64,000 bases of DNA from positions 104,403 through 168,402 of the forward strand of contig CANLXL010000010.1 in NCBI GenBank assembly GCA_947495125.1. Reading direction: 5' to 3'. This document shows, piece by piece, positions 31,505 through 41,852 of this stretch; position 1 is the stretch's first letter; each line of letters starts with the position of its first letter. The translations under genes and the position numbers were made by a program. This stretch comes from an uncultured Flaviramulus sp. Lineage in GTDB: Bacteria > Bacteroidota > Bacteroidia > Flavobacteriales > Flavobacteriaceae. The notes below the pieces were generated by a model. The model did no database searches and was not told the origin of the DNA. It was given only the letters and a program-made list of their open reading frames with translations.

Positions 31505-33097
31505 ATGATAAGGGTACAATTGCTTAGTATACTGCTTTTAGCGACATTATTTTTTCAAAACTGTAAGTCTAAAGATAATCAAGTAGAGAGCTTACATAAT
31601 AAGCATGTATCGATTCATGGACAGAAATTCATTGACTCTTTAGGCAGAAACTTAGTCCTACACGGAATTAGTGTTTGTAACAAAGACCCCAAGACCAACT
31701 ATTTAGGACACATTACCCCCGAGGAGTTCACCATGTTTAAGGATTGGGGATTTAACGTGATTAGATTGGGCATTATTTGGGATGGTTTAGAACCCGAACC
31801 GGGAACCTATAATGAAGAATATCTAAAAGGTATAGACCAAATGATCCAATGGGCTACCGATAATGATCTGTATGTTTTTCTCGATATGCACCAAGATTTA
31901 TTTAGTGTCGAATTTAGTGACGGCGCACCATCATGGGCTACCATAACCAATAATCAGCCACATGTTACGGGCGATGTATGGAGCGAAGCCTATTTAATTA
32001 GCCCGGCGGTTCAGACCGCTTTCGATAATTTTTGGGCTAATGTCCCAGCTCCCGATGGCGTAGGAATACAGGATCATTATTTAAACCTATGGAAGCATTT
32101 GGCAGGACGCTACAAGGACAACGTAAAAGTGATTGGGTTCGATGTGATGAACGAACCATTCATGGGATCCGAGGCCAATAAAATCACCCCGTTGCTTTTA
32201 GAATCTTATGCAAAATTGATGGCTGAAAAATCGGGAGAAGCCCCGCCTTCATTGGAAGAGGTTATGCATTTATGGAATACGGACAAGATGCAGGTTTTAA
32301 GTAGCCTTTCAGATAAGGAAACCTATAAAAAATGGTTGGACGTCATTTACGAGCTCAATGCGGCTTTTGAAAGTGGGACACTAACGGCTTTTTACCAAAA
32401 AGCAAGGGACGAAATCCGCAAGGTCAATAAAAATCACATCATTTTTACCGAGCACAGCTATTTTACCAATATGGGATTGGTTGGTGCACTTGGGGAAATT
32501 GTTGATGAGCAAGGAAAAAAAGATCCATTAGTAGCCTATGCGGCACATGGTTACGATTTAGTGGTCGATACCGATGCGCTTACCCTAGGGAGCAAAGATC
32601 GTGTGGAACTCATTTTTGAACGCATCGCCCAAACAGGACAACGGTTGGATGTGCCTGTCTTAATAGGTGAGTGGGGAGCGTTGCATGGAAAATCACCCGA
32701 TTTGATCCCGACAGCCAATGTTTTGCTAAACCAATTTAACAAACATAGGTTTAGTGATGCCTTTTGGGCGTATGGAAAATTTTTATTGGAAGCCTCTTTT
32801 CTCGATGTTTTAAAGCGGCCATACCCTGTTGAAACTTCAGGGACTTTAGTAAACTATAGTTTTGATGATGAAAAAGGAACTTTCAATTGCAGATGGCAAG
32901 AAGAAGAATCAATAACCGCGCCCACACGTATTTATGTATCCGATATAAGTAAGCTCGATAAAAGTACCATAGCGTTGATGCCCGAATTGAAAGGCGTGTC
33001 TATTGAGAAAATGGAACATGAAAAAGCAGGCCATTTGGTTATTATGCCTAGTGGTAAAGATGTGGAACGGAAATTGTCGTTTACCTTATCCCAATAA
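31505..33097 (+). CDS. endoglycoceramidase-like GH5 glycosidase (lipoprotein)
   Basis: FIDSLGRNLVLHGISVCNK; FNVIRLGIIWDGLEPEPG; FLDMHQDLFS; VIGFDVMNEPF (acid/base Glu); VPVLIGEWGAL (nucleophile Glu). Confidence 0.88.
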   Translation: MIRVQLLSILLLATLFFQNCKSKDNQVESLHNKHVSIHGQKFIDSLGRNLVLHGISVCNKDPKTNYLGHITPEEFTMFKDWGFNVIRLGIIWDGLEPEPGTYNEEYLKGIDQMIQWATDNDLYVFLDMHQDLFSVEFSDGAPSWATITNNQPHVTGDVWSEAYLISPAVQTAFDNFWANVPAPDGVGIQDHYLNLWKHLAGRYKDNVKVIGFDVMNEPFMGSEANKITPLLLESYAKLMAEKSGEAPPSLEEVMHLWNTDKMQVLSSLSDKETYKKWLDVIYELNAAFESGTLTAFYQKARDEIRKVNKNHIIFTEHSYFTNMGLVGALGEIVDEQGKKDPLVAYAAHGYDLVVDTDALTLGSKDRVELIFERIAQTGQRLDVPVLIGEWGALHGKSPDLIPTANVLLNQFNKHRFSDAFWAYGKFLLEASFLDVLKRPYPVETSGTLVNYSFDDEKGTFNCRWQEEESITAPTRIYVSDISKLDKSTIALMPELKGVSIEKMEHEKAGHLVIMPSGKDVERKLSFTLSQ

Positions 33098-33156
33098 ACA
33101 ATCAAAAAAGAGCTAAATTATTTAATGGATTGTACTAAAAAAATAAAGAAAATACC

Positions 33157-36114
33157 ATGAAGAGATTAATGTTATGTACACTGACTATTTCGATGCTAAT
33201 GTTTACGGTACAGCAGCTGAAAGCACAAACTGAAACTCCATATAGCATAGCACAAACCCCTTGGGAAGCCGACTTTGGTAATCACAGAGCCGTTATTGAG
33301 GTTTCTAAAAAAGCTGATGCCGTTAAACTAGACTTCAACTGGAGGCGACATGATAAAAAACCTGATGGACGTCGGCTTTTAATAGTCAATGCCCAAACAG
33401 GAGATACCATTCCCAATATTCATAGAGTATCCGTAACTAACGAAACCTGTAAATTGGTTTTTGGACCTGTTGAAAAAGGAACCTATTACTTTTATTATTT
33501 ACCCTTTAAACCAGATAATGAATGGGGGTTTTACCGTTACGGCTATCTTAAAAAAGAAGATGCCCCGAGAAAGCATTGGATAAATGACAATAAATTGGAT
33601 GACCCCAAAAAGCTGAAAAAATTACCAAAGGCCATCTGTACAGGAATCCAAGCCAGAACAGATTTCGACTCGTTTTATCCTATGGAGGTTGTTGCAACAC
33701 AAGCCGAACTAGAAAAGCTTGTAAATAGCACAACATCAGATTATATTGCCATTGCCGAAGATAGAAAGTATCCTATTAAAATGCGGAATCATCTACCTTT
33801 AAAATGGGTAAAAAAAGGCGTAACCCATCAATTCGAAGGGAAGGCTCAAAAAGATGAATACTATGCATTTCAAATTGGTGTTTTCGCTTCCAAAAAAGAC
33901 CTTGAAAATGTAACGTTGGAATTTCACGATTTAAAATCATCTAATAACAACAGTATTCCAGCAAGTGCCTTTACTTGTTTTAACACCCACGGTATAGACC
34001 CATACGGCAAACCATTTACTAAACAAGTTGATGTTAAAAAAGGGCACGTACAACCACTTTGGGTCGGTACGGATGTTTCTGCTAATATGCCATCGGGAGT
34101 TTATAAAGGCCATTTGACCATAAAAGCAAATAACCAACTCGACCAAACTATTGAAATCACGTTACAGGTTTTAGATGAAACGATTGTCGATAGAGGCGAT
34201 AACGAACCATGGAGGCACTCCCGCTTACGTTGGTTGAATTCAACTCTGGGTATAGATAACGAACCCACAAAACCCTACACGCCTATTACCTTAAAAGAGG
34301 AAAACCAGCTCGATTTATACGGAAAACAGATTGCATTAGATGAATTTGGTTTACCTTCTGCCATTTCGGTTTGGGATACCGAAATTTTAAAAAGTTCCAT
34401 AAAATTTACCTTAGAAGGGGAAACAGTAGAGGATGCTAAAACAGAGTCTACAAATCTGGATTCAGGTGTTTTTGAAAGAACCGTTTTGGCACATTCTGAA
34501 AACTTTGAAGTACAAACCACAAATACAACTGAGTTTGATGGTCACTTAAACTATAAAATAAAGCTTATCGCCAAAGAAGATGGCGAACTCAGTAATTTTA
34601 AACTAGAAATCCCTTTTCAATCCAATATCGCAGAATATATGATGGGTATGGGCTTACCGGGCACCTTTGTCCCTCAAAAGCATTCCTCAAAATGGAAAGG
34701 CCCTCACGACAGTTTTTGGGTAGGAAACACTTATGGCGGACTACATGTAGAGTTAAGGGGCGGTAGCTACCATGGCCCGTTGCTTAATCTTTACAAGCCC
34801 GAACCACCCGAAAGTTGGGATAATGATGGCAAAGGTGGTTTTTCAATAGAAAAAGGTACTGATGAAACCACTGCAACCATCTACTCTGGAAAACGAAAAT
34901 TTAAAAAAGGAGAAACTTTGGTATTTGAAGCGTCGTTCTTAATTACTCCTGTAAGACAGATAGATTCTAAAGCACAATTCGACAATAGATACTATCATAA
35001 CGGATTGGATCCTATGCCTAAAGATGATGAAATTACCGATGGTGTTAAGATTGTAAACTTGCATCATGCTAGCAAGTATAATCCTTATATTAATTATCCG
35101 TTCATTGCTACAAAGGAAATGCGGAGCTTCGTGGACGAGATGCACGCCAAAGACCTAAAGGTAAAAATTTACTATACCATTAGAGAACTCACCAATTACA
35201 CAACCGAAATATGGGCCTTACGCAGTTTGGGCAATGAAATTTTAGGAACAGGAAAAGGAGGAGGCTATCCGTGGTTACAAGAACATTTAGTGGATGATTA
35301 CCGTTGGCAATGGTATTCACCACTTGAAAATGGAATTGATGCTTCTATTGTTAATGCTCCGGGAGATTCTAGATGGTATAACTATTATTTGGAAGGACTA
35401 TCTTGGTTGGTAAAACACATAGATATTGATGGATTGTATCTGGATGATGTCTCCTACGATAGACGTATATTAAAACGCATGCGTAAAATTTTGGATAGAA
35501 CAAAGCTAGGGTGTATGATGGATTTACATTCCAACACAGGCTTTTCAAAAGGGCCAGCAACTCAATACACCGAGTTCTTTCCGTACCTTGATAAACTCTG
35601 GTTTGGGGAGAGTTTTAGATACGATGAGATGCCTGCCGAAAATTGGCTGGTAGAGGTTTCTGGTATTCCATTTGGTCATATGGGAGATATGCTACACGCT
35701 GGAGGAAACCCATGGCGTGGCATGGTGTATGGTATGACCGTGCGCTACCCTTGGTTTACTGATGGGGTTACTTGCGATCCAAGGCAAATTTGGAAAGTTT
35801 GGGATGCATTTGGTATTGCCGATTCTAAAATGATTGGCTATTGGGAGATACAACCTGTGGTAAGCACTAGCAATCCAGCGGTAAAGGCCACAGCCTATGT
35901 AAAAGAAGGTAAAATGTTAATAGCTGTGGCAAGTTGGGCAAAAGAAACGGTAAATGTAAAATTAAATTTCGATTGGGAGGCTGTAGGTATAGATATGAGC
36001 AAAGTAAAAATGAAAGCGCCTAAAATAGAAAATTTTCAGCTAGAACAACTGTTTTCTGTAGATGATAATCTTACCATAGACCCTACTAAAGGTTGGTTGT
36101 TAATTGTTGACTAA
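33157..36114 (+). CDS. glycoside-hydrolase-domain protein (DUF6067/GH123-like)
   Basis: N-terminal beta-sandwich-like region (MPSGVYKGHLTIKANN) and TIM-barrel-like IDGLYLDDVSYDRRILKRMRKIL.., PWFTDGVTCDPRQIWKVWDAFGI. Confidence 0.65.
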   Translation: MKRLMLCTLTISMLMFTVQQLKAQTETPYSIAQTPWEADFGNHRAVIEVSKKADAVKLDFNWRRHDKKPDGRRLLIVNAQTGDTIPNIHRVSVTNETCKLVFGPVEKGTYYFYYLPFKPDNEWGFYRYGYLKKEDAPRKHWINDNKLDDPKKLKKLPKAICTGIQARTDFDSFYPMEVVATQAELEKLVNSTTSDYIAIAEDRKYPIKMRNHLPLKWVKKGVTHQFEGKAQKDEYYAFQIGVFASKKDLENVTLEFHDLKSSNNNSIPASAFTCFNTHGIDPYGKPFTKQVDVKKGHVQPLWVGTDVSANMPSGVYKGHLTIKANNQLDQTIEITLQVLDETIVDRGDNEPWRHSRLRWLNSTLGIDNEPTKPYTPITLKEENQLDLYGKQIALDEFGLPSAISVWDTEILKSSIKFTLEGETVEDAKTESTNLDSGVFERTVLAHSENFEVQTTNTTEFDGHLNYKIKLIAKEDGELSNFKLEIPFQSNIAEYMMGMGLPGTFVPQKHSSKWKGPHDSFWVGNTYGGLHVELRGGSYHGPLLNLYKPEPPESWDNDGKGGFSIEKGTDETTATIYSGKRKFKKGETLVFEASFLITPVRQIDSKAQFDNRYYHNGLDPMPKDDEITDGVKIVNLHHASKYNPYINYPFIATKEMRSFVDEMHAKDLKVKIYYTIRELTNYTTEIWALRSLGNEILGTGKGGGYPWLQEHLVDDYRWQWYSPLENGIDASIVNAPGDSRWYNYYLEGLSWLVKHIDIDGLYLDDVSYDRRILKRMRKILDRTKLGCMMDLHSNTGFSKGPATQYTEFFPYLDKLWFGESFRYDEMPAENWLVEVSGIPFGHMGDMLHAGGNPWRGMVYGMTVRYPWFTDGVTCDPRQIWKVWDAFGIADSKMIGYWEIQPVVSTSNPAVKATAYVKEGKMLIAVASWAKETVNVKLNFDWEAVGIDMSKVKMKAPKIENFQLEQLFSVDDNLTIDPTKGWLLIVD

Positions 36115-38648
36115 TGATAAAAAAAATGTTTAAAAACAAAATTAAATTAGTTGCAATAGTATGTTTAGCCCTCTGCTTTCAAAACGCATCATCACAAAAT
36201 TCGATTTTTGAAGTAGACGCCTCGTATCTCTCCAAACACGACATTGTTTATAAAACCCCTGCTTATGAGGGTTTTGAGGGGTTACCTCTGGGGAATGGCG
36301 ATTTGGGCGGCATGGTTTGGAATACCAAAAACGGACTTGAAATTCAAATTAATAAAAACGATTTGTTCGACCAGCCCAATGCAGAGTCGGAAGCTACTTT
36401 AAGAGGAGGCGCAAGATTGAGCATTGATTTGGGAGTGCCTCAATTCGATTGGCTATATCTTGATGATTTTGATAGTAGGTTGTCGCTAAAGGATGCTGAG
36501 GTGTCCATGCAATCGCATACACCATTTTCAGAGAGTAAAATAACCTCTTGGGTGTCGACCAATAAAAATGTTTGGTTTGTAAACATTAAATCGGATGCGA
36601 AAAACCCCAATGCAAAAGGCTCTAAAATACATGTTGATTTAGAGCGTTGGGGCAGTCGTGCCTTTGCAGGATGGTACGGCGGGTATTCAAAAAATACCAA
36701 AATAGGACTGGGAAATACGCAAGCATCAACCTTAAATAAGGATATTATACTGGAAGAATCGTTTGAAGGCCTTCAGTTTTCGGTAGTTTGCAGAATATTG
36801 GGAGAAGGCGTTGCGGCTCAAACCATAAGCGAAAAAAGAGCGCAACTAACAACATCCCAAGTAAAAAACCATGAGATTACTGTACTCATTTCCTTAGTAA
36901 CATCAAACGAATCAGATAACCCTACAACAGCCGCCATCGAATTATTGAATGCCGTTGAAAAGGAGACGATTTCCAAAGAAAAAGAACAACACACATTATG
37001 GTGGGACAACTTTTGGAATCAATCGTTTGTCCATTTAGGAAACGATTATATAGAAAACCTGTATTATTTCCGTCGGTATTTAATGGCAAGTTCCTCCCGA
37101 GGAAAATATCCCGTAGTGTTTAATGGTGGATTATGGACCTGGAATCACGATGTAAGAAACTGGGTAACGCCACACCATTGGAATACCCAACAACAATACT
37201 GGGGACTGGCGGCGCAAAACGATACAGACCTTATGCTACCCTATATAAACACCTATTTCAGTTTGATGCCACAAGCCGAAAAACATGCCAAAATGAGAGG
37301 TGCCGACGATGCCATTTTGTGGAGCGAAGCTCATGATTTTTTTGGTAAGATGACCTTTTGGGACAGGGGCGATATGCTCAATAACTTTACACCGGCTACA
37401 CAAATAGCGGCTATTTTCTGGGAGTATTATCAGTTTACGGACGATAAAGAATTTCTAAAAGAAAAAGGGTATCCGTTTATAAAGAAAGCAGCCGAATTTT
37501 ACGTAAAAAAATTACAATGGGATACCGATAAAAAAGAATATTTTATCTATCCGTCCCAACCTTATGAAAGCCCGAGAACGCACGATTTAAAAAATCCCAT
37601 TACCGATAGAAATATGATTGTTTCTACCATGACAGCCTGTGCTGAAGCGGCAAAAACACTTGGTGTAGATAATATTAAAATAAAACAATGGCAGCATATT
37701 ATAGACCATATTTGGCCAATTCCTTTTAGAGGCGAACCTCAAATAGGCGAAATTATGCAATTGGCATATAACCCAGATGGTTCCATCTATCCCACACCCG
37801 AAGTATATGGTAAATGGACCAATCATTTTAGTGGTAATACTTCACTGGTCTTTCCTGCAAACCTCATTGGCTTGGAAGATCATAACAGTCGGGAGTTTAA
37901 AGCAGCTTCCAATGTGGTAAAAAACCATGTTCCCGAAATGAATGCCATTTCTCCAGATGCTATTGTAGCGGCACGCTTAGGCTTGGGCAATGTAGTGATG
38001 AATCGTATGCGAAATGGTATCCGTAGGTTGCAACATTTTCCTCAAGGCTTATTTTACAACATAGACCATTGGTATAATCTATCCATTTATATGGACTCTG
38101 TTGCCAAACCAGATATAACTACCCAGCGCGATTATATTTACGATACAAGAGCGAAATATCCAAAAGGTCATCCGGCAAAACCTTTTATTCAAGCGGGAAT
38201 GGAAACATTAAGCCATTATAGTGCAGCGGTTAATGAAATGCTGTTGCAAAGTAACGAGGGCAAAATCAGGGTTTTTCCAGCAACTCCAGACGGATGGGTA
38301 CCTGCTTTTAAATTAAGAGCAAGAGGTGCTTTTTTGGTTGCTTCCGAAAAAAAGGAAGATGGTCAAGTTTCAGGAATTTGGATAAAAAGTTTGAAAGGAA
38401 ACCATTGCAAGGTAGTCAATCCTTGGAATGAGTTGAAGGTTGAGGTTTATGCCGATAAACCGTCAAGAATAAAAATAAAACACCAAGAAAAAGAGGGTGT
38501 TATACATTTTAAGACGCAACCCAACACAGCCTACATAATTATCTTAAAAGGAAGTATGCAGAATAAAAAAATGATTTTTAAGGGTGATAAAAACAATGCG
38601 CCCAAGCACTTTTTAGAAGCTACTTTGGGGAAAAATAAAAATTTTTAA
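36114..38648 (+). CDS. GH95-like/DUF5703-like (alpha/alpha)6-barrel glycosidase
   Basis: EGLPLGNGDLGGMVWNTKNGLEIQINKNDLFDQ; NLYYFRRYLMASSSRGKYPVVFNGGLWTWN; C-term VFPATPDGWVPAFKLRARGAFLVAS. Confidence 0.7.
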   Translation: MIKKMFKNKIKLVAIVCLALCFQNASSQNSIFEVDASYLSKHDIVYKTPAYEGFEGLPLGNGDLGGMVWNTKNGLEIQINKNDLFDQPNAESEATLRGGARLSIDLGVPQFDWLYLDDFDSRLSLKDAEVSMQSHTPFSESKITSWVSTNKNVWFVNIKSDAKNPNAKGSKIHVDLERWGSRAFAGWYGGYSKNTKIGLGNTQASTLNKDIILEESFEGLQFSVVCRILGEGVAAQTISEKRAQLTTSQVKNHEITVLISLVTSNESDNPTTAAIELLNAVEKETISKEKEQHTLWWDNFWNQSFVHLGNDYIENLYYFRRYLMASSSRGKYPVVFNGGLWTWNHDVRNWVTPHHWNTQQQYWGLAAQNDTDLMLPYINTYFSLMPQAEKHAKMRGADDAILWSEAHDFFGKMTFWDRGDMLNNFTPATQIAAIFWEYYQFTDDKEFLKEKGYPFIKKAAEFYVKKLQWDTDKKEYFIYPSQPYESPRTHDLKNPITDRNMIVSTMTACAEAAKTLGVDNIKIKQWQHIIDHIWPIPFRGEPQIGEIMQLAYNPDGSIYPTPEVYGKWTNHFSGNTSLVFPANLIGLEDHNSREFKAASNVVKNHVPEMNAISPDAIVAARLGLGNVVMNRMRNGIRRLQHFPQGLFYNIDHWYNLSIYMDSVAKPDITTQRDYIYDTRAKYPKGHPAKPFIQAGMETLSHYSAAVNEMLLQSNEGKIRVFPATPDGWVPAFKLRARGAFLVASEKKEDGQVSGIWIKSLKGNHCKVVNPWNELKVEVYADKPSRIKIKHQEKEGVIHFKTQPNTAYIIILKGSMQNKKMIFKGDKNNAPKHFLEATLGKNKNF

Positions 38649-38696
38649 TATTAAAAAATTATCCTTCCGATTTATAATTCAGAAACTATAATTTAA

Positions 38697-41600
38697 ATGA
38701 ATACTAAACGAATAATTTTTGTAGTACTAATTTCTATAGCCATGAGCGCTTCTACATTTTCACAAAATGCGACCATAAAAGAAGAAAAACTCACCATGAA
38801 AACGTATATGTTTTCAGACCCCAGTCCGCTGCCACAAATAGGCAGATTGTATCCTTATTTTAGGTTTGATGGCTACACAGCCAAAGGCGAAGATAAAGCA
38901 TGGAACATGGTCGTGCTGGAAAACGAGTATATTAAGGTATTTGTGTGTCCAGACATTGGAGGTAAAATATGGGGTGCCATAGAAAAATCTACCGGAAGGG
39001 AATTCATGTACTATAACCACGTAGTTAAATTTAGGGATGTGGCCATGCGGGGTGCCTGGACTTCAGGGGGACTGGAGTATAACTTTGGCGATATAGGGCA
39101 TATTCCAACCTGCGCCACACCAGTTGATTACAGGGTTAAGGAAAATGAAGACGGCAGCGTGTCCTGTATTGTGGGTGCCTTAGACTTGCCATCGCGAACC
39201 AATTGGAATGTGGAAATACGCTTGCCAAATGATAAGGCCTATTTTGAAACCAAAGCCACATGGTTTAATAACTCTAACGTACCGGTTACCTATTACCATT
39301 GGATGAATGCGGCAGCAAAATCTAAAGGCAATCTGGAATTTTTATACCCTGGGAATAAGCGTATAGGTCATGGAGGCGAAATAGGCGAATGGCCGATGGA
39401 TGATGGGCGGGAAATCAATTTCTATGCGCAGAATAATTTTGGGATTTACAAATCATATCACGTTATAAATTCCTATTCCGATTATTTTGGAGGCTACTAT
39501 CATGATGACGATTTTGGCTTCGGACATTACAGCCTTTACGACGACAAGCCCGGGAAGAAAATATGGATTTGGGGACTTTCGGACCAAGGGATGATATGGG
39601 AAGACCTTTTAACAGATTCCGACGGGCAATACATAGAATACCAATCGGGCAAACTGTTCAACCAAGCAGCAGCCAGTAGCGCCTATACACCTTTTAAACA
39701 CCGTGAATTTTCGCCACAGGATACCGATGTGATGAACGAATATTGGTTTCCGCTAAAAGAAACAAAGGGCATGGTGGCAGCTTCACAACATGGTGCTTTA
39801 AACATAGAGCAATCTGGGAATAAAGTCACCCTATTTTTAAGCGCCTTACAGAATTTAGATGACGATTTGGTCGTAACCTCACAAGGAAAAACCCTTTTAA
39901 ATAAAAAGATAAAAGCGACTCCGCTGCAATTAATTACCGAAACAGTAAGCATAGAGAATGGCAGTGATTTTGAAGTGAGTTTTGGGAAAAACAAGCTGTA
40001 CTACAATTCTAAAAACCCTAACAACAACGTTGAGAGACCCATAAAACCAAACGAAGATTTCAACTGGGAAACAGCTTATGGTTTATATGTAGAAGGCTTG
40101 GGATTAGAAAAACAACGCCGTTATCCCGAAGCATTGCAAGCCTATGCAAAAAGTCACGAAAAAGAACCAGGCTTTGTCCTTGCAATAAGCCGATTGGCAT
40201 TGGGGTATTACCGTATCATGCAGTACCAAAAAGCTCTTGAATATACCCAAAAAGCTTTAGCTGTTGATACTTACGACGGATTGGCAAACTACAATTACGG
40301 TTTAATCCATACCATTTTAGGAAACACCAATGAAGCGAAAAGCGGCTTTTCAATAGCGAGTCAAGATGTCGCATACAGGTCGTCCGCATACACCGAATTG
40401 GCGAAACTGTTTTTAAGTGAAAATGATTTTGACAAAGCCAAAACCTACCTAGAGAAAGCATTGCATTTTAACACCTTTAACATGAGTGCCCTTGAGATGC
40501 AAGCCTTTATCCATAGAAAAGAAAAAGATAATGCATCTGCACAATCCAAGTTAGAAACAATCGCTCAATTGGATGCAACCAATATATTTGTTGACGCCGA
40601 GCTGTTGTTCGTAAAACAAAAGAGTGAAGCAGAATTTAATGCACAAATTACCAACGAGCTACCTTACGAAACCTATCTCGAATTGGCTCTTAAGTATCTG
40701 GCATTAGGTGCACAAGATGAAGCCGTTACTATATTAAAATTAGCACCAAAACAACCCATCGTAGCCTTATGGTTAGCCTATTTAGATACTGAAAATACCA
40801 CTGCCCATTTACAAGAAGCGCTCAAATTACCTGTAGATTTGGTATTTCCGCATCGTGTAGAAAACATGACCATGTTAAATGAATTGATCGGCAAAAATTC
40901 CCATTGGAAATTAAAGTACTATATCGCACTCATTTACTGGAACAAAGGTTTGATTGAAGAAGCCAAAAGTATGTTTACCAAATGTGGAGACACACCAGAC
41001 GTAGCCCTATTTTATTTAACCAAAACCAAGCTGTTTGCTGATAATCAACAGGTTGCCAGAGCGGCATTACAAAAAGCCTACAGTATTGATCCTAATGATT
41101 GGCGGGTAAATATGGCGCTTATAGAAGACTATTTAGCAAAGCAGAAGTTTGAAGAAGCCGCAAAAAAAGCCAAAACCTTTTTTAAGTTATATCCCGAAAA
41201 ATCCTTATTCGGTATGCACTATGCCAAAGCTTTAATGGGACTCAAGCAATACGACAATGCTATAGATTTTCTAAATGCGTTTAACGTATTACCATACGAA
41301 GGCGCAACCATAGGAAGAACCATGTATCACGATGCCTGTGTTAAAGCCGCCTATGATGCCTTGCAAAAAGGCAACTACAAAAAAGCCATAGACTATGCAG
41401 AACAAGCCAAACTGTGGCCAAAAAACTTGGGAGTAGGCAAGCATTACGATGTTGATGAACGCTTGGATAACTTTATAATAGCATATAGTTTAGAGCAGAT
41501 GAACAAAAAATCTGAAGCAAGTAAGATTTTTAAAACCATTGCAGAGCATCGTACTCCAAAGTACCTAAACGAAAGTAGTAAATTTTACTTGCAACTTATG

Positions 41601-41852
41601 GCAATCGAAAAAACTGGTAAATCTAAAGAGGCAGAACATATTTTAAAAGAGGCTTTGCAACACTATAAAAACAATCTGTATTTAAAATGGGTCGAGGCAA
41701 TATATAAAAATAGAGATCAGGAAAAAGTAATGCAGGAAATAATGGCTACAGGAACTGAGGTGCAGGTGTACGATACCAAGTTTGTAGATACGGAATTCGA
41801 ATTGTTAATCGACTTTTTAACTATTATAAAAAACAACAATAAGACAAGATGA
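38697..41852 (+). CDS. DUF5107-like domain plus TPR protein
   Basis: MVVLENEYIKVFVCPDIGGKIWGAIEKSTGREFMYYNHVVKFRDVAMRGAWTSGGLEYNFGDIGH followed by many TPR units. Confidence 0.85.
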   Translation: MNTKRIIFVVLISIAMSASTFSQNATIKEEKLTMKTYMFSDPSPLPQIGRLYPYFRFDGYTAKGEDKAWNMVVLENEYIKVFVCPDIGGKIWGAIEKSTGREFMYYNHVVKFRDVAMRGAWTSGGLEYNFGDIGHIPTCATPVDYRVKENEDGSVSCIVGALDLPSRTNWNVEIRLPNDKAYFETKATWFNNSNVPVTYYHWMNAAAKSKGNLEFLYPGNKRIGHGGEIGEWPMDDGREINFYAQNNFGIYKSYHVINSYSDYFGGYYHDDDFGFGHYSLYDDKPGKKIWIWGLSDQGMIWEDLLTDSDGQYIEYQSGKLFNQAAASSAYTPFKHREFSPQDTDVMNEYWFPLKETKGMVAASQHGALNIEQSGNKVTLFLSALQNLDDDLVVTSQGKTLLNKKIKATPLQLITETVSIENGSDFEVSFGKNKLYYNSKNPNNNVERPIKPNEDFNWETAYGLYVEGLGLEKQRRYPEALQAYAKSHEKEPGFVLAISRLALGYYRIMQYQKALEYTQKALAVDTYDGLANYNYGLIHTILGNTNEAKSGFSIASQDVAYRSSAYTELAKLFLSENDFDKAKTYLEKALHFNTFNMSALEMQAFIHRKEKDNASAQSKLETIAQLDATNIFVDAELLFVKQKSEAEFNAQITNELPYETYLELALKYLALGAQDEAVTILKLAPKQPIVALWLAYLDTENTTAHLQEALKLPVDLVFPHRVENMTMLNELIGKNSHWKLKYYIALIYWNKGLIEEAKSMFTKCGDTPDVALFYLTKTKLFADNQQVARAALQKAYSIDPNDWRVNMALIEDYLAKQKFEEAAKKAKTFFKLYPEKSLFGMHYAKALMGLKQYDNAIDFLNAFNVLPYEGATIGRTMYHDACVKAAYDALQKGNYKKAIDYAEQAKLWPKNLGVGKHYDVDERLDNFIIAYSLEQMNKKSEASKIFKTIAEHRTPKYLNESSKFYLQLMAIEKTGKSKEAEHILKEALQHYKNNLYLKWVEAIYKNRDQEKVMQEIMATGTEVQVYDTKFVDTEFELLIDFLTIIKNNNKTR

